Source of the DNA: Pyrrhosoma nymphula
Taxonomy: Eukaryota > Arthropoda > Insecta > Odonata > Coenagrionidae
Direction of reading: 5' to 3'
DNA length: 64,000 bases
Assembly: GCA_963573305.1 (NCBI GenBank)
Contig: OY754337.1
Coordinates: 77,327,094 to 77,391,093 of the forward strand
Shown here piece by piece: positions 10,899 to 21,872 of the stretch (position 1 is its first letter; every line of letters starts with the position of its first letter). The notes beneath the pieces are model-generated. The model was not told where the DNA came from and made no database searches. It saw only the letters and a program-made list of their open reading frames with translations. The position numbers were made by a program, and so were the translations under genes.

Positions 10899-12844
10899 TC
10901 GTGAACTAGGCAGGGCCTTGTATCTTTTATGCCTTGTCAAGCTGGCTTGCATTTCCTTCTTTCTTATGATAGCAAATATTATTCACATAATTAGAAACAA
11001 GGATGGCAAAAGAATTTGTCAAACTCTAGGAGCAGCACTGAAATAATTTAATCATTTCATTCATGATTTGTGCGGAGGGGTTACAACAGCTTAAAATATA
11101 CGCATTTCATTGACTTAAAACGTTTGCTAAATAAGATTAGAGCATTTTAGGCACAAAAATGTTTATCAAAAATAACATTGTATCACTGAGTCATCAAAAA
11201 AGAAACTTCATATTAATAGCGGAAAGGCTATGCTTGTTTGAAAGTATTTAAAACCATAAATATATCAGTCGATAAATAATTTTCAGTGAATAAAATAATT
11301 TCTTAGTGATTAATGGCATGATAGCTGAGATAGATGATAGGAGTCATGGCGCTTTTTTAGCTCTAAGAGTTTTTAACATAATACCTTACGTGAAAATCAC
11401 ATTATTAACTACGATTTTTTTGACATACAAATTCTAGGGTTTTCGAAAAATAGTAATTTTTCAGGACACAAAGAGGCCGCAGCTGGCTGAAACTTCACTG
11501 CCTAAATAAATGCAGATGAATTATTCATCAAAGACCTTTCCTTCTGAGGCCGCCATTTTAAAAATAAACCTGGTAGGACCAGAGGCGCGGCAGCTCTCCA
11601 TAACGCGTATGCTCGCGTTTTCGTTATTTTCCAACTGAGTTCACGGCAGCTAAAATGTGATCGTCATTCTTCAATTTCTGTCAGATGATTTAAATCACTA
11701 GTTTTAATTATTGCAGTGTATTCTTAGAACACTAAATATAAGCATTTCCCTTCTGGAGTGGTTTGCGTTTAGGATAAAAATAACGTCATCTCGAGAAATA
11801 ATGAACCGTAATCACAGCCCAGATTATTTATCGGGTCACTGAAAATAACTTGCTACCAAAAAAGTAAATCTCTTACATTACAAACCTGCTCATTTGCTTA
11901 AGATACAGTCTATCTAGAATTATAGCGTATTTTTTCTTCGGAAATATGTACATTTTGTAAAATTTTCTGAATTTCAGTTAAGATTTAGTAAACGAAGGCC
12001 TTCACAATTTATTCATTACTTATGTATTAGACTTTTCTTATATGTGGCTATCATATCATGTGGTGTTAAAAAGAAACTATAATAATAAATAGTACTATCG
12101 AGATCAGAAAAAATACATAATTCTTCAAACCATTCTCGCGAAAAAGTTGGAAAATAGCATATTTTTCAATTTTTGATGGCGTAATTTGAAAAAAAATATT
12201 CTATTCTGGATCAAAGGATTGGAATTGGAATCCAAAGAGCCAATGTCCTCGAAACCTTAATTTTTCGAAATCCTAAATGAAGATGAAATTCAAGGTACCA
12301 GTTTATTTTGTAAAACGGGGTATTATAGAGAACATACTAATTGTCACTACTTCGAGAGCTTACTGTGGGTAGTAAAGTTGCAGATAGTAAATGTATTTCT
12401 GAATATATCTTAAATCTATAATGGCGTTGTGGTTCATTTTCACAAGAGCGTTTTGCATTCACATCCATTACACCAATTGATAATGAAAAGTGATAAAGAA
12501 TTTGAGGAATATCTGATCAGTCGAATTATTTATTCATCATAACTGAATTGATTTTTTTATCATCAATTTTAATGTTAGTTATAGCTAATTAAATGCATCA
12601 TTACTTGTAACATATGGTATTTTGGCCATTAACTTACATTTTTGGCTAAGAAAACAATTTCACAAGTATAGAATAAACCAGGCAATTGTAGGTTTTACAT
12701 AAAGTTAATCCCCATGATTCACTCATATCCATTGTACTTTTAGCTGATAAACGTGGGCCAATTAGAATCTCAAGAGGACAGCTTAAAATATTTGAAAGGG
12801 AACAACTTGGGGAATTAAATTGTAAAGGAATCCCAAGAAGGAAG

Positions 12845-13075
12845 GTTTCTAGTGTGTTCCACCGGGATAGGGGCTCCATCTCTGCCGACGCGTCGAAGAA
12901 CGACTCGCTATTCATCATCAGAGTTCTCAAAGTAAATCGAGAAAGAAGATAAACTTGCTCTTCATTCAGAGCCCTGATGATTACGAGGGAGTTGTTCTTC
13001 GAAACGTCTTCAGAAATGGATCCCATAACCCGTCCCGATCCCCTAACCCGAGAAGCATTCCTTACCTAGATACGT
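12845..13075. mobile_element. Inverted-repeat element with hammerhead-like motif
   Basis: The left arm (about 12848-12932) and right arm (about 12968-13060) are diverged inverted copies centred on shared CTGATGAT and GTTCTTCGA blocks. The outer left part contains TTCCACCGGGATAGG, close to the CCACCGGGTAAGG block at 19 kb. The right-arm motif keeps GAAACGTC; the left has GACGCGTC. Both arms retain CTGATGA. Same family as the 1-272 and 39.5 kb palindromes. Confidence 0.5.
12974..13008 (+). ncRNA. Hammerhead-like motif
   Basis: CTGATGA is followed by a 20-base segment that can fold imperfectly (CGAGGGA with TCTTCG) and then GAAACGTC. GAAAC directly abutting GTC leaves essentially no stem III loop. 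Confidence 0.3.
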
Positions 13076-14514
13076 CAGGAAAACATCTGGACATTGACTG
13101 GATCCTATGTTTAAAAGCATTCAGTCTTTCTCATTAAGTAAATGTACCTGTCATTGCAAGGACGCAATGGTAATATTCCGCGTTCACAATTGAAGCATTC
13201 ATTTCGACCTGCACATAGTGTCATATTTTACCGCACATTTCTGGTCATTAGGCCTTGGCTCAAGATTTGGCACATTCCCCGGCTACCGAAAGCTAGCCAA
13301 CCACGAAGCACATTTCATGCATGGCATGGGCTTCCACACGAATCTTCAATCTTTAAACTCTGCGGAGGGTTCTGTACTTGTAGAAATGTTTGTTAGATAA
13401 ACTAAAATGCATTAGATATTTCTTCACTTGTGGATTTTCTGGGAGAATAATCATTCATCGCAATGACGGCTTGATTTCTAGAGAAATCTCACTATAATAT
13501 GATTTTCTTGCAGTTTAGCTTGACAAAGTGCTGTCATATGAAAAAGTTCCCCGAGTTATGCTACAAACCAATAGAGGTCATATGAGGACAATCTTAGTCA
13601 TATGTGGCTTGATATAACGATTGATTCTCATACATTTTACATAAGGCACGCTAATATCAGTCAGCGAATTAAACTAAAAAGAATAAGAGAATAAAAATAT
13701 ATGCATGCTGTCTTAAACCGGTTTCAAGTTATGTGACCACATATTTGCTATTTCCACACCCCAAAAATGGGTGTTATTATTTCATTATAGAAGCTCAAAT
13801 ATATATATATATATAAGCTATAATATATATTGCCTCAAATATGATCGTTTTTATTAATGATACTAAGCATTTAATTCAACCATGCTATTGCATTGCACCC
13901 GAACTAACCAGATTTTATCAAATATTTCAATCACATTTATTTTTTTAAAGGTTTTAACTATCGCGCTAAAACATCTTAGCCAAATAGGACAGAGATAATT
14001 AATGACTATTGTATTTTCTTCCGAAGTACTTCAAAAAATAATATAAATCTATCAAAGGGACTTAAAAGATGTTCAGAAATAGAGTCGTTGTCAACATTTT
14101 CAAAGTAAATGGCAAATGCTTGCAGTTTAAAGTTCAGATAATGCAACTAACATAGATAAATATACAGGATATGGCTTGAAGTAGAAATTTTGGAACAATT
14201 CTGACTCGGAAGGATGACCATTAGGCACTTTCTTACCAAGAAAAAAGCATTCATTCCAAGAGACCCAAATGCCACGATCTCCGCGAATGGGAAACCAGAT
14301 ATATAGCGACTAAAAAGTTAAGACTATACCAATTTACCCTTAACATGAATATAAATTAATGCAAAAAGATCTACATGTTTCCTCTTTCGCATGACTTGAG
14401 TTTCTTCTGGACACTGAGGAGGAAAGTCCGACCTAGCTTTCCTTGCACAAAATAATTCACCGTTTTAGTTACATTTAATTCCGGAATATCTAATGCTGAG
14501 GCATCCAGATGGCA
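13076..14514. other. AT-rich stretch with an (AT)n microsatellite, no gene recognised
   Basis: The run of AT dinucleotides at 13799-13815 is the only repeat. Short plus-strand frames at 13142-13400 show no known domain. Confidence 0.5.
13799..13815. repeat. (AT)n microsatellite
   Basis: An uninterrupted alternating AT run inside AT-rich DNA. Confidence 0.85.
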
Positions 14515-14625
14515 CCTTTGGTAGACAGTTTTTCCAAAACTAATGATCGAGGTTCGACTATTTCGACCTGAAGACGCCAGCTGTAACGCTGGCGAAACTG
14601 TTGTCGCAGTAACAAAAACAACGCG
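14515..14625. mobile_element. Short inverted-repeat element with hammerhead-like motif
   Basis: The left side (GGTAGACAGTTTTTCC) is a diverged reverse complement of the right side (GGCGAAACTGTTGTCGC). The plus-strand motif is one of the best preserved. Arms are shorter than at other loci, so only the core of the element may survive. Confidence 0.45.
14568..14605 (+). ncRNA. Hammerhead-like motif, well preserved
   Basis: CTGAAGA, one C, a 6-bp perfect stem (GCCAGC / GCTGGC), then GAAAC-TGTT-GTC. The GAAAC/GTC pair would make a two-base-pair stem III with a four-base loop, as expected for the very short stem III of Penelope-type hammerheads. The extra base before stem II is again present. Confidence 0.42.
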
Positions 14626-14939
14626 GTTCTCCCGAAAATGTAGGTATTTCATCTTACGCACTGCGGAAGCCTTCGTTCGAATCTCCAACTATTAGTTCGT
14701 GATGCAGATAAATGAAAATTTTCCACGAACGATGAGAGGCAACTGCCACGAGATATTATAATTACAATTTTCAACAGGTAAAGTAGCAAATTAGTTGATT
14801 TGATATCTAATACTTTTGTATTAATGTGATAAGAAGTACTTACAGTACGTTTTGCATGTGACTTTTTTACCACTCTTTGTGCCTCTTTGTATTTGTAAAA
14901 CAGTTTAATATTCATAGTTTCCATAACATGTATAGTTTT

Positions 14940-15122
14940 TACAGCATAAAGTGTCGTGCATGTTGGTGATAATACATCCAGTTCACACTTATGCTGGCAT
15001 TTGCAAATTAATTAATATTTGTAGTTTTTTTTTAATTTTTAGCATATAGTTAATGCATGCTGGTAAAAATTCACCTTCCTTAAGGTGGCTTGGAGGGAAC
15101 GATGTAAATCCAGATGAAGGAA
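14940..15122 (+). mobile_element. Decayed 3' end of CR1/L2-like element
   Basis: The segment follows the order of the 50.4-50.6 kb 3' UTR: GTGCATGTTGGTGA, an internal TTATGCTGGCATTTGCAAATTA-like block, AGTTAATGCATGCTGGT, CACCTTCC, AAGGTGGCTTG, and a final GATGTAAATCCAGATG. Similarity is patchy and low, so it is either an old copy or a related subfamily. Confidence 0.4.
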
Positions 15123-15568
15123 TAGGGAAAACCAACCCCTGTCTAGATGGTCAGTGGGTTTTCGAATGACATCCTACAAACAACAGGCAGGATAGCCACA
15201 GGCAAGATGCCAAAGTCATTGCATTTAGTAAATTTTCATCCCTTTATGCATAAAGGTTTACAGCATCGACTATGAGATTTTATGTCCATTACATGGCTCC
15301 TAATGACTTTAATTAAGGGCGCATCGGCACGCATCATATCGCGCAATGGATGTTCCAGGCAATGTGAGAAATTCCATCCCCACAAGACATCGACTACCCA
15401 CACGGCGTCGTGCAAGGTGGAAGTAGAAGAAAAAAACAATGACCCTGCATATCCAGCTCTCACCAATTATAAGATATGGGACAGCGGTTAAATCACATAA
15501 TAATGACGAATGAATTCACCTGGGCTTGTGAACTAGGTTCAGCAAAGTCTGTGACTCTTCCACTCTGA

Positions 15569-15805
15569 GCTCGGCTTGGTGTAGTGGATAGAGTACTGGC
15601 TTCCCAAACCAAGAGATCGAATTCGAATTCCGGAAGAGGAAGAGATTTTATAGTGGCATCCACATCCCTACTTGGAGTGCTAGGTGGAAGGCACTTCGAA
15701 TGCACTTTTCGGTCCATAAGATGGGGCATTAGATCCTTGGGCGTATTTCCTTCTGAGTTGGCTAATTCCGACGCCGGGTTCCTCTCCCTCCTTCTTCCTT
15801 TCCCC
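15569..15805 (+). mobile_element. tRNA-derived SINE
   Basis: The head TTGGTGTAGTGGATAGAGT (A-box-like) and ATCGAATTCGAATTCC (B-box-like) indicate RNA polymerase III ancestry. The body carries the block GTGCTAGGTGGAAGGCACTTCG, which matches GTGCTTTGTGGAGAGCATTTCG in the minus-strand copy at 32.3 kb, followed by a GTTGG...GACGCCGG-like region and a C/T-rich stretch. There is no poly(A) tail and I could not define a target duplication. Confidence 0.65.
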
Positions 15806-16299
15806 AATTAATCCTTTCCTTACCAACCTACCCACCTGCCCTCAGTGGTGAAAATGACCTAATTTGTATATCGCCTTCCTAAATAACCCATCCACCTCTA
15901 GCTGTGAGATTTTTAGCTTGATTTTTTGTTCAATTGTTCTCGCGGAACATACTCCATGCATTTAAATGTTAAAATTCACGAAAATGGTCTTGATAAAAAT
16001 GGATGATGAGTTTGCTGGCCAATGCTTCTGAAAATAATCATGCAAAACATACTCGATGGCGCCAATGGTCTCAGGTCTCGATCGCCACATCAATATAAAC
16101 AAGCTAACCGAACAACTCTTCCACCCATTCGGTGAATATTTTTGCAAGATGCATGCATAGCTGGAATGGTGTGGGAATTCAGGCAGAATTCTTGCAGCGA
16201 TGTAATCTCAATCTTTTCGGTGGCGTTCGCATCAAAATGCAAAGCAATTAACGCAGCCATTGTCACTCAGACCTACGGACGATTTGTTCCGGACGGTTC

Positions 16300-16900
16300 C
16301 CGAAGAACGTTCGCAGTCACGCGTGCAAAGAAGAGAGATAGAGAGAGGGCTCATTCCGAATTAAAATGCCTCCCCGTAAACTCAAGTTTAATGACGTAAA
16401 ACAACATCGTCGCCATGTGAAATACCTCCTCCGAAACACATTCGTCCACCCCCGGACTCTCCCCTCGTCCCACCGGTCGCGGCCCCTCCCCCAGCCGACC
16501 CCGAGGGGAAGTCACGCCACCTGCACTCACCCTCCACCCAGGACACCTGCAGCCCTCACCCCCCCCCCCCCTCACCGCAACCCCCTCTCCCTCCCTCCCT
16601 CGCCCGCAGGAAGTACGGAGAGCCACCGCCGCCGCAGAGGCGAAAAAACTCACAAAATGGCGTAAAAAATGAGACCATGTCGGGCGCTTTTTGGGGTGGG
16701 AGTTGTCGGGTGGGTGGGTAGGAGGTGAAATGGGTTCACTCCCGTTTACATGTGGACCTTAATGGGAGTGGTTCCGATGCGGGGGGGGGTGGGTAGGGGG
16801 TGGGACACGACGACTCGCACACCGCCTTCCGTGTACGCGTGCTTCGTGACTGCCGTGCACGCCCGCCTTCCCCAAGAGGTTGAAACACACACTGGAGGAG
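16300..16900. other. GC/CpG-rich island with C and G homopolymer runs
   Basis: It contains a C-run of 13 (about 16559-16571), a G-run near 16780, and many CpGs. Both strands are open over 16366-16653, as expected of biased composition rather than coding. A promoter or first exon is possible but unproven. Confidence 0.5.
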
Positions 16901-17235
16901 CTATCTAGGAGATTGTCGTGCGGTAAAAACTCCGCCATATTGGTTCGTTGACTACTGCCACATTGGAGTGAGCTTTCATTCTTCGAGCATAATTTTAAGC
17001 AATAAATTATATACTATAGCAACCATTCAAACAAAGTTCAGCCATAGTTCCTAAAATAGAATACAGTCAAATAACATTGTCTTGCCCCTGTCCCGCCGAA
17101 AATCTCATGAAAATATCGTTAGCGGCAAGTTTCCCGCATTATTCTGCATCCGAACATTACTTCCAGTGAATTTATTCCTTTATAAATGGATAAAAAAATA
17201 GTAATTTAACACAGAAATGTATTTACATTGATTTT

Positions 17236-17266
17236 GACTAGTTTCGCTACACTGAAGCATCGTCAG
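17236..17266 (-). ncRNA. Hammerhead-like motif, single arm
   Basis: Minus strand: CTGACGA, T, GCT...AGC stem, GAAAC-TA-GTC. The upstream GACTTTTT can pair with the downstream AAAATC as stem I, the best stem I among the copies. No partner arm was found nearby, so this is a solitary copy or half of a broken palindrome with the 17.5 kb element. Confidence 0.38.
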
Positions 17267-17474
17267 GAAAAAGTCATTCCTAAGTTGACAAGTCAAAGTG
17301 AAACTAAATGTATTATAATATAAAAAATAAATATATTTAAAGCATTGTATGGCAAAATTTGAATTATTATCTTCCACTTGTATTATAAATGTCAAATTAT
17401 ACATCCGTAGTTTTCCGCGGCGCTTGGCTTGACCAATAACTGTTTTCGGGCGTTCGTCGGCGCAACGGTGTTCA

Positions 17475-17620
17475 CTGCTGACAACGGTTTCTCCAGCCAT
17501 CCTGGTAGCGTCTATCCTAGTACCCTACATTGGATTCGCCGCATGAGTACGCCAACTGGTTCACTCCGGTGCTTCAGACCAGAAGAAGCCAGCAGAATTA
17601 GTGGCGAAACCGTTGTCATA
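17475..17620. mobile_element. Inverted-repeat element with degenerate hammerhead-like arms
   Basis: GACAACGGTTTCTCCAGCCA (17480-17499) on the left is the inverted counterpart of TGGCGAAACCGTTGTC (17602-17617) on the right. The roughly 80-base centre is unrelated sequence. GAAACCGTTGTC is kept in both orientations, while the CTGANGA box is altered to CAGAAGA on the right. Confidence 0.5.
17579..17617 (+). ncRNA. Degenerate hammerhead-like motif
   Basis: CAGAAGA replaces CTGANGA; GCCA...TGGC forms stem II; GAAAC-CGTT-GTC follows. Loss of the invariant U4-equivalent predicts no activity. Confidence 0.28.
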
Positions 17621-17689
17621 TTCGCTGGAGTTCAATAAGTTCAACTCCCTGTGTTAGGCCTGTTAAGTTCACTTAGCTTTGATAATTTT

Positions 17690-19000
17690 ATTCATGCTGC
17701 CCAACCCTTTCATTCTATTTCTGCTTCAGTTACACTCATCATTGCTTCACAAATACCCTCATGGTTCCCAAGAGTTTTAATGTCCCTTCTCTTAAAGGTG
17801 TCTTCCACCATGCCCACCCTAAACACTCGCGGTATAGGTACCCCTTCCTCTAGAACTATTCATTCTTTATCATAAAGCTGCATCTCTATTCGGCTCTCAT
17901 CCATTCTCTCGACGTGGCCAAACCAACGAAGTACGCTCCATACATACAGGTTGATTACTGGAGCAATTATTTCACATTCTTTCATCGCTCACTCATCCCT
18001 CACCCATACAGATTTCAATGCTGGTATTTATCGAGTATTTATATTATCCATTATCATGAATCACATTAGCTTCTCTCTGTAGGTTTTTTGCAGGTTTTTC
18101 ACACCCCCTTGCGTAGGTGTTTTCCTGCAGTGGGTTTTTTCCGTGATGGATACCAGCCAACATCCTCACGTTTTTCCCCACAGTTGTTTATATGTTTTTA
18201 TACTTATTTCTTATATTTTATTGTCTCATAAATTTTCTATTTCTATTTTGTTTAGTATTTATTCATTGATTTATATATTGCAGTGTTTGTCATGTTCACT
18301 GTATTCATATACTGACGAGTGGTTAGATGGCAGAAGGGACTTATAGTCTCAATCTCGCCCCAATAAAGACGTTTATCTATCCTCCTGATTTTACAGCAAA
18401 GACTTCTCACATACCCCATACCTACTAGATTTAGCCTACTCTTATGCTTATCCTGGTATACCCAAGTTTCACTCCCAAACATTGAAGTGGGGAGGAATAT
18501 CCTTTTGTTACTTTCCACTCTTCGATGTACTTCACATACTACCTACGACTTTCATTCCAGCATTCGTACGCCTTTTTAATCTCTTCATCTACCCTCCCAT
18601 TTTCACAAACATTCCGCCAAATTGCACCAAGTCATCCATTTGCTTAATTATTCCACCATTCACCCTCATCATGCAACTATTTTTCCCACTCTCCCAGTCA
18701 AAAACGACTACTTTGGTCTTTGACGCATTTGCCCTAGAATCCATTCTCTCTGTTGCTTTACAAAAGTTATCCAGGAGCCCATCTGTTATTCCTGAGGGCT
18801 CTCAGGCAACAGCACAGCATCATTGGCGTACTGTAGTACTCGCACATTTAAATCTCCAACAATTACGCCTAAATCATAACTGTAAGCCTTTCTCACACAG
18901 GCACCCCTATTCCTGTCTCTCTCCCAATCCTTGCATTGGAACGAGAAGCGCCCCCTTTCGGTGCAAATTCCAACCTCCCTGGCCATTTTCCATCGGTCCC
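17690..19000 (-). pseudogene. Non-LTR retrotransposon reverse transcriptase, decayed
   Basis: Reading 19000 down to 17690, the RT landmarks come in order. LQYANDAVLL at about 18839-18810 is the catalytic YADD box with the third residue changed to Asn. KTKVVVFDWESG (about 18715) is the palm segment after it. RRTNAGMKVVGS (about 18560) and FGSETWVYQDKHKSRLN (about 18480) follow, then SVLRWFGHVERMDESR (about 17935), and KRRDIKTLGNHEGICEA with MMSVTEAEIE (about 17800-17710) at the C-terminus. Many stops and frameshifts separate these blocks. This 'GSETW...RWFGHVERM' organisation is common in insect endonuclease-RT retrotransposons. It is a different lineage from the CR1/L2-like copies here. Endonuclease, ORF1 and finger domains are missing upstream of 19000. 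Confidence 0.8.
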
Positions 19001-19042
19001 ACCTTCACTCTCCCCTCCATATCAAATCGGCTCCTCCTCTTT

Positions 19043-19055
19043 CCCCCCCCCCCCC
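19043..19055. repeat. C homopolymer (13 bases)
   Basis: An uninterrupted C-run immediately upstream (in transcript sense) of the minus-strand RT pseudogene. Such runs are prone to polymerase slippage, so length may be uncertain. Confidence 0.8.
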
Positions 19056-19243
19056 GAACATCGACCTCCCCCTTGCAGTGATACTCTCTAAATCGTTCAT
19101 ACCTCGTCGTTTACCCGACGTTACTCGAAAATCGTTGTAAGCAATGGATCTCACTTACCAACACTACCATTCTGTACCATGGTTTGATGAATGAAATACG
19201 TTTTGAAATGCGACTGAAATACGTAAGCGAAATTTTTGTTACT

Positions 19244-19325
19244 AAAATCTTCTCGGGTTTTCCACCGGGTAAGGCTTTTAAAGGCCTTACAAAGCCTTAC
19301 CCGGTGGCAAACCCGAGAAGATTTT
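19244..19325. repeat. Near-perfect 35-bp-arm hairpin
   Basis: Left arm 19244-19278 and right arm 19291-19325 differ at one position by my reading. The spacer itself contains AAGGCCTT. The arm sequence TTCTCGGGTTTTCCACCGGG recurs in diverged form at 7584 and partly at 55067 (AAATCTTCTCGGG), linking it to the inverted-repeat family. It lacks the CTGANGA/GAAAC core. The near-perfect identity implies a recent origin or ongoing gene conversion between arms. Confidence 0.8.
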
Positions 19326-20000
19326 ACTATTATTATTCGCCGGAAAAGCCTAAGAAATTTTGTTTTTTTTCTACGAATCACAATATTTTTGTGGCACCTC
19401 GCCAAGAAGATGCGATTTTCCACCAAAGAGGTGTAGCTAAAGGAATGAAGGGCTATCACAGGCAGTCGCTTCCTACCGACAATTTTACCGATTAATTCCG
19501 CCGAATAATAGCGATTCACGCTAGCAAGACAACCAACTCTAAGAAATATGAAGAACCAACAGATGTCACATAGCGTTTGAGAGTAACTCTACTGGCCAGG
19601 CCTCTTCTTTGCGATACGAACTCTCGGCACGGGTCAAGCGCTTCATTCCGGAAGCGCGACTTTGCAGCGGAAGCCACGCTACTGCCGCCGGCCGCGTGGA
19701 AAAACCCCATCCTCGTTTCGCTTTGCTCACCGTCACATCGCCGTTGCACTCTCGTCGTTATATTCACGGCCGCTCCGTGCCAACACCGGCACACGCCCGT
19801 ACCAACACGTTCAGCCGTCGGTATGTTCAATTCTCTGTGCCGTCGTTATCCTATCCCCTTCCCCAAGTGACTCCAACGCCGCGAGCTTTTTAACTATTCC
19901 CACGGAGGACGACAATCCCCAAACTCTTGATTTGCGATTCCCTCATCCATTTTGACCTTTTTCAGCCTAGATCACAAGGTAGCATAATGTCTATCAAAAT
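19326..20000. other. No gene; CpG-rich patch at about 19570-19930
   Basis: CpG density rises between 19570 and 19930 (for example GCCGCCGGCCGCG at about 19684). Three overlapping plus frames are open there together with an antisense frame, a composition effect. A regulatory or exonic role cannot be shown. Confidence 0.4.
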
Positions 20001-20070
20001 CTAGCCGGTTTATTCGGTCGAGTGACGCTCCCACTCGCTGAATTAAAGGTCGCGGATTCGTATGCCAACT
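20001..20070 (+). mobile_element. Possible tRNA-derived SINE head
   Basis: TTATTCGGTCGAGTGACGCTCCC resembles an A-box region, and GGTCGCGGATTCGTATGCC resembles the B box GGTTCGAATCC with its usual flank. Spacing of about 35 bases is right. The tail is not identifiable. Confidence 0.4.
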
Positions 20071-20439
20071 CTAAACTATGGTCTTGTATCTGGAGGTTGA
20101 ACCACAGGAAAACCCGGTAAAAATCCAGAACTAGTGTTTTAGGATCTCAGAAGAACAAAGGCAACTGTGGCTGCCCTGGAAGGCAACAATAAGTGTAACT
20201 CAGGGTGCGCAGTAACTTCAGCACACGTTCAATTCTATAGTTTTATCCATCCATTGAAGTAGCTGCTGATCCAGAATTAGAAGTGAGGTGAGCGACTTCA
20301 AAGACCTAATACAATCCATCTTATCACATTATTAACTTTTCACATTTATACTGGAAAACCTCACACAGAAACGCATATTTACTCTGTGCTGGGACGCTAG
20401 ATGTCGCTGACATAACTTTTGAGTTTTGAAAAATAAATA

Positions 20440-20660
20440 GTCAAAAGAATGTTTAAGTTACCGTGGAAACGCCAAAAAGGAATGTCGTGCACTGATAGTT
20501 ATAAAGCAAAACTTGCTCAAGTTGTACTTATGAATTTCACCTTTCATTTCCTGTCGAAATTTATACTTATTGCTTCCAATTTTCAAGATGTAAAACGAAA
20601 TTCGCAAAACTTTTCTTCCTTGAAAAATTCCAAAAAATGTTGGATTTTAAATTTTTAGAA
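20440..20660 (+). repeat. Diverged repeat, copy 1 (pair with 40965-41185)
   Basis: Colinear blocks shared with 40965-41185 include AGTTACC, GCCAAAAAG, TACTGATAGTTA or CACTGATAGTTA, GTTTGTACTTA or GTTGTACTTA, and AAATTTATACTTA or AAATTTATGCTTA. No ends or coding potential are recognised. Confidence 0.4.
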
Positions 20661-20876
20661 AATTTAATCATCTTACCACGCTTGGAGTATCGGAATTGAA
20701 TTGGTGATTGAAGGAGAACGCTGGGAAGCGTGAAACAGAATAGGAATAGGGAACGAAATAAGGAGAGGCAGAGGGTATGAGGAACTCAAGCGAGACTTGA
20801 TGGTGAGCAAGTGACATGAGAGAAATTGATAAGATGTCCCAGTAATGATGAAGTTAATGAAACGACTGTCAAAAAC

Positions 20877-21076
20877 NNNNNNNNNNNNNNNNNNNNNNNN
20901 NNNNNNNNNNNNNNNNNNNNNNNNNNNNNNNNNNNNNNNNNNNNNNNNNNNNNNNNNNNNNNNNNNNNNNNNNNNNNNNNNNNNNNNNNNNNNNNNNNNN
21001 NNNNNNNNNNNNNNNNNNNNNNNNNNNNNNNNNNNNNNNNNNNNNNNNNNNNNNNNNNNNNNNNNNNNNNNNNNNN
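20877..21076. other. Assembly gap, exactly 200 N
   Basis: A round 200-base N run is a conventional placeholder for scaffolding joins of unknown size. Open frames reported across it are meaningless. Confidence 0.98.
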
Positions 21077-21402
21077 CGTCAAAGATAATGAAAGGAAGAT
21101 GCTAAGCCATTCAATGCAAGGGATACTTTTCACCAATTTTGAAAGTGAATTAATAAAACTTATGTCTATATATTTTTTCCAAAACTAGTTAAAATTATGT
21201 TTTTATAATATTTATTATATGATTTATTATATACTACGGATGAAATTCACTCCAAAATGACGTCCGGTGCATCTGTCTCGTCTATTTTTTTAACTCATAA
21301 AATTGATGCTGAGTATCCACTTTCTACGGTGTGCACACACACACGTGCTCCTCGACTATTGCCGCATTGCTCCGTTGTCTGTGCGTGGGTGGGTGTCCGT
21401 TG

Positions 21403-21872
21403 GCGAATCCTTCAGCGGCCATGGCCAATGGCTTCACTGATCAAGAGCGCACTTATTTCGTGCAGTGGGAATAGTTTGCTACGTGTTGAAACTCTGAGTA
21501 AGTCTATATTTATCATTCATGTAAGTCATTTATCTCTACCGTATTTTAAACTCCGCCGAAAATGACCTTTCCGCCCCTGGCACATCACTTGATATGTCCG
21601 GCATTATTTTATTTTGTTCTCTGCATGAAGTAGTATCTGGTAGCATTCATATATCAATAGCATTAGTAATATTAACCACTAGATGTGTCTTAAGCATTGT
21701 AACGCATGTTCGCATGTTCATTTACGTTGCACTCTCTCAGTATCTGGTTTGACTGCGCACTATTCTCCTGACTGCTTTTTGGCCTGCGCTTAGCGAATCC
21801 TTCAGTGGCCATGGTTAATGGCTTCACCGATCGAGAGCGCACTTATTTCGCGCAGTGGGCACAGTTTGCTAC
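21403..21872 (+). mobile_element. Tandem A-B-A' retroelement fragment (candidate 5' end)
   Basis: An 80-base block A (21403-21482) recurs as A' (21793-21872), separated by a roughly 310-base block B, so the repeat period is exactly 390. B is about 95% identical over 312 bases without gaps to 33471-33782. A' opens a frame from ATG at 21810, MVNGFTDRERTYFAQWAQFA, ending at TAA about 34 codons on. A reads MANGFTDQERTYFVQW then stop. I infer A begins a retroelement ORF and B is its 5' UTR or promoter unit, partly tandemly repeated. No RT is attached. An alternative is a tandemly duplicated non-coding repeat. Confidence 0.55.

Larger units (their letters stand above)
7741..12844. other. No recognised gene in about 5 kb; AT-rich
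   Basis: Two items stand out: a small CpG-richer patch at about 9860-10010 with a perfect CRE octamer, and a short minus-strand frame with a signal-peptide-like start at 10898. Everything else is AT-rich with very short open frames. Confidence 0.5.

Noticed and set aside
16351..16665. Overlapping 99-100 codon frames on both strands, Pro/Arg-rich or Gly-rich
   Set aside because: They mirror each other through GC-rich, stop-poor composition and C/G runs; no domain.
18482..19081. 199-codon plus-strand frame, the longest in the window
   Set aside because: It is the antisense of the minus-strand reverse transcriptase pseudogene, whose motifs explain the sequence.
20786..21188. Open frames of 86-120 codons over the gap
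   Set aside because: They consist mainly of N translated as unknown residues.
21403..21872. The 80-base direct repeats as LTRs or a target duplication
   Set aside because: Too long for a target duplication, too short and with coding content for LTRs, and without TG...CA termini or a primer-binding site.
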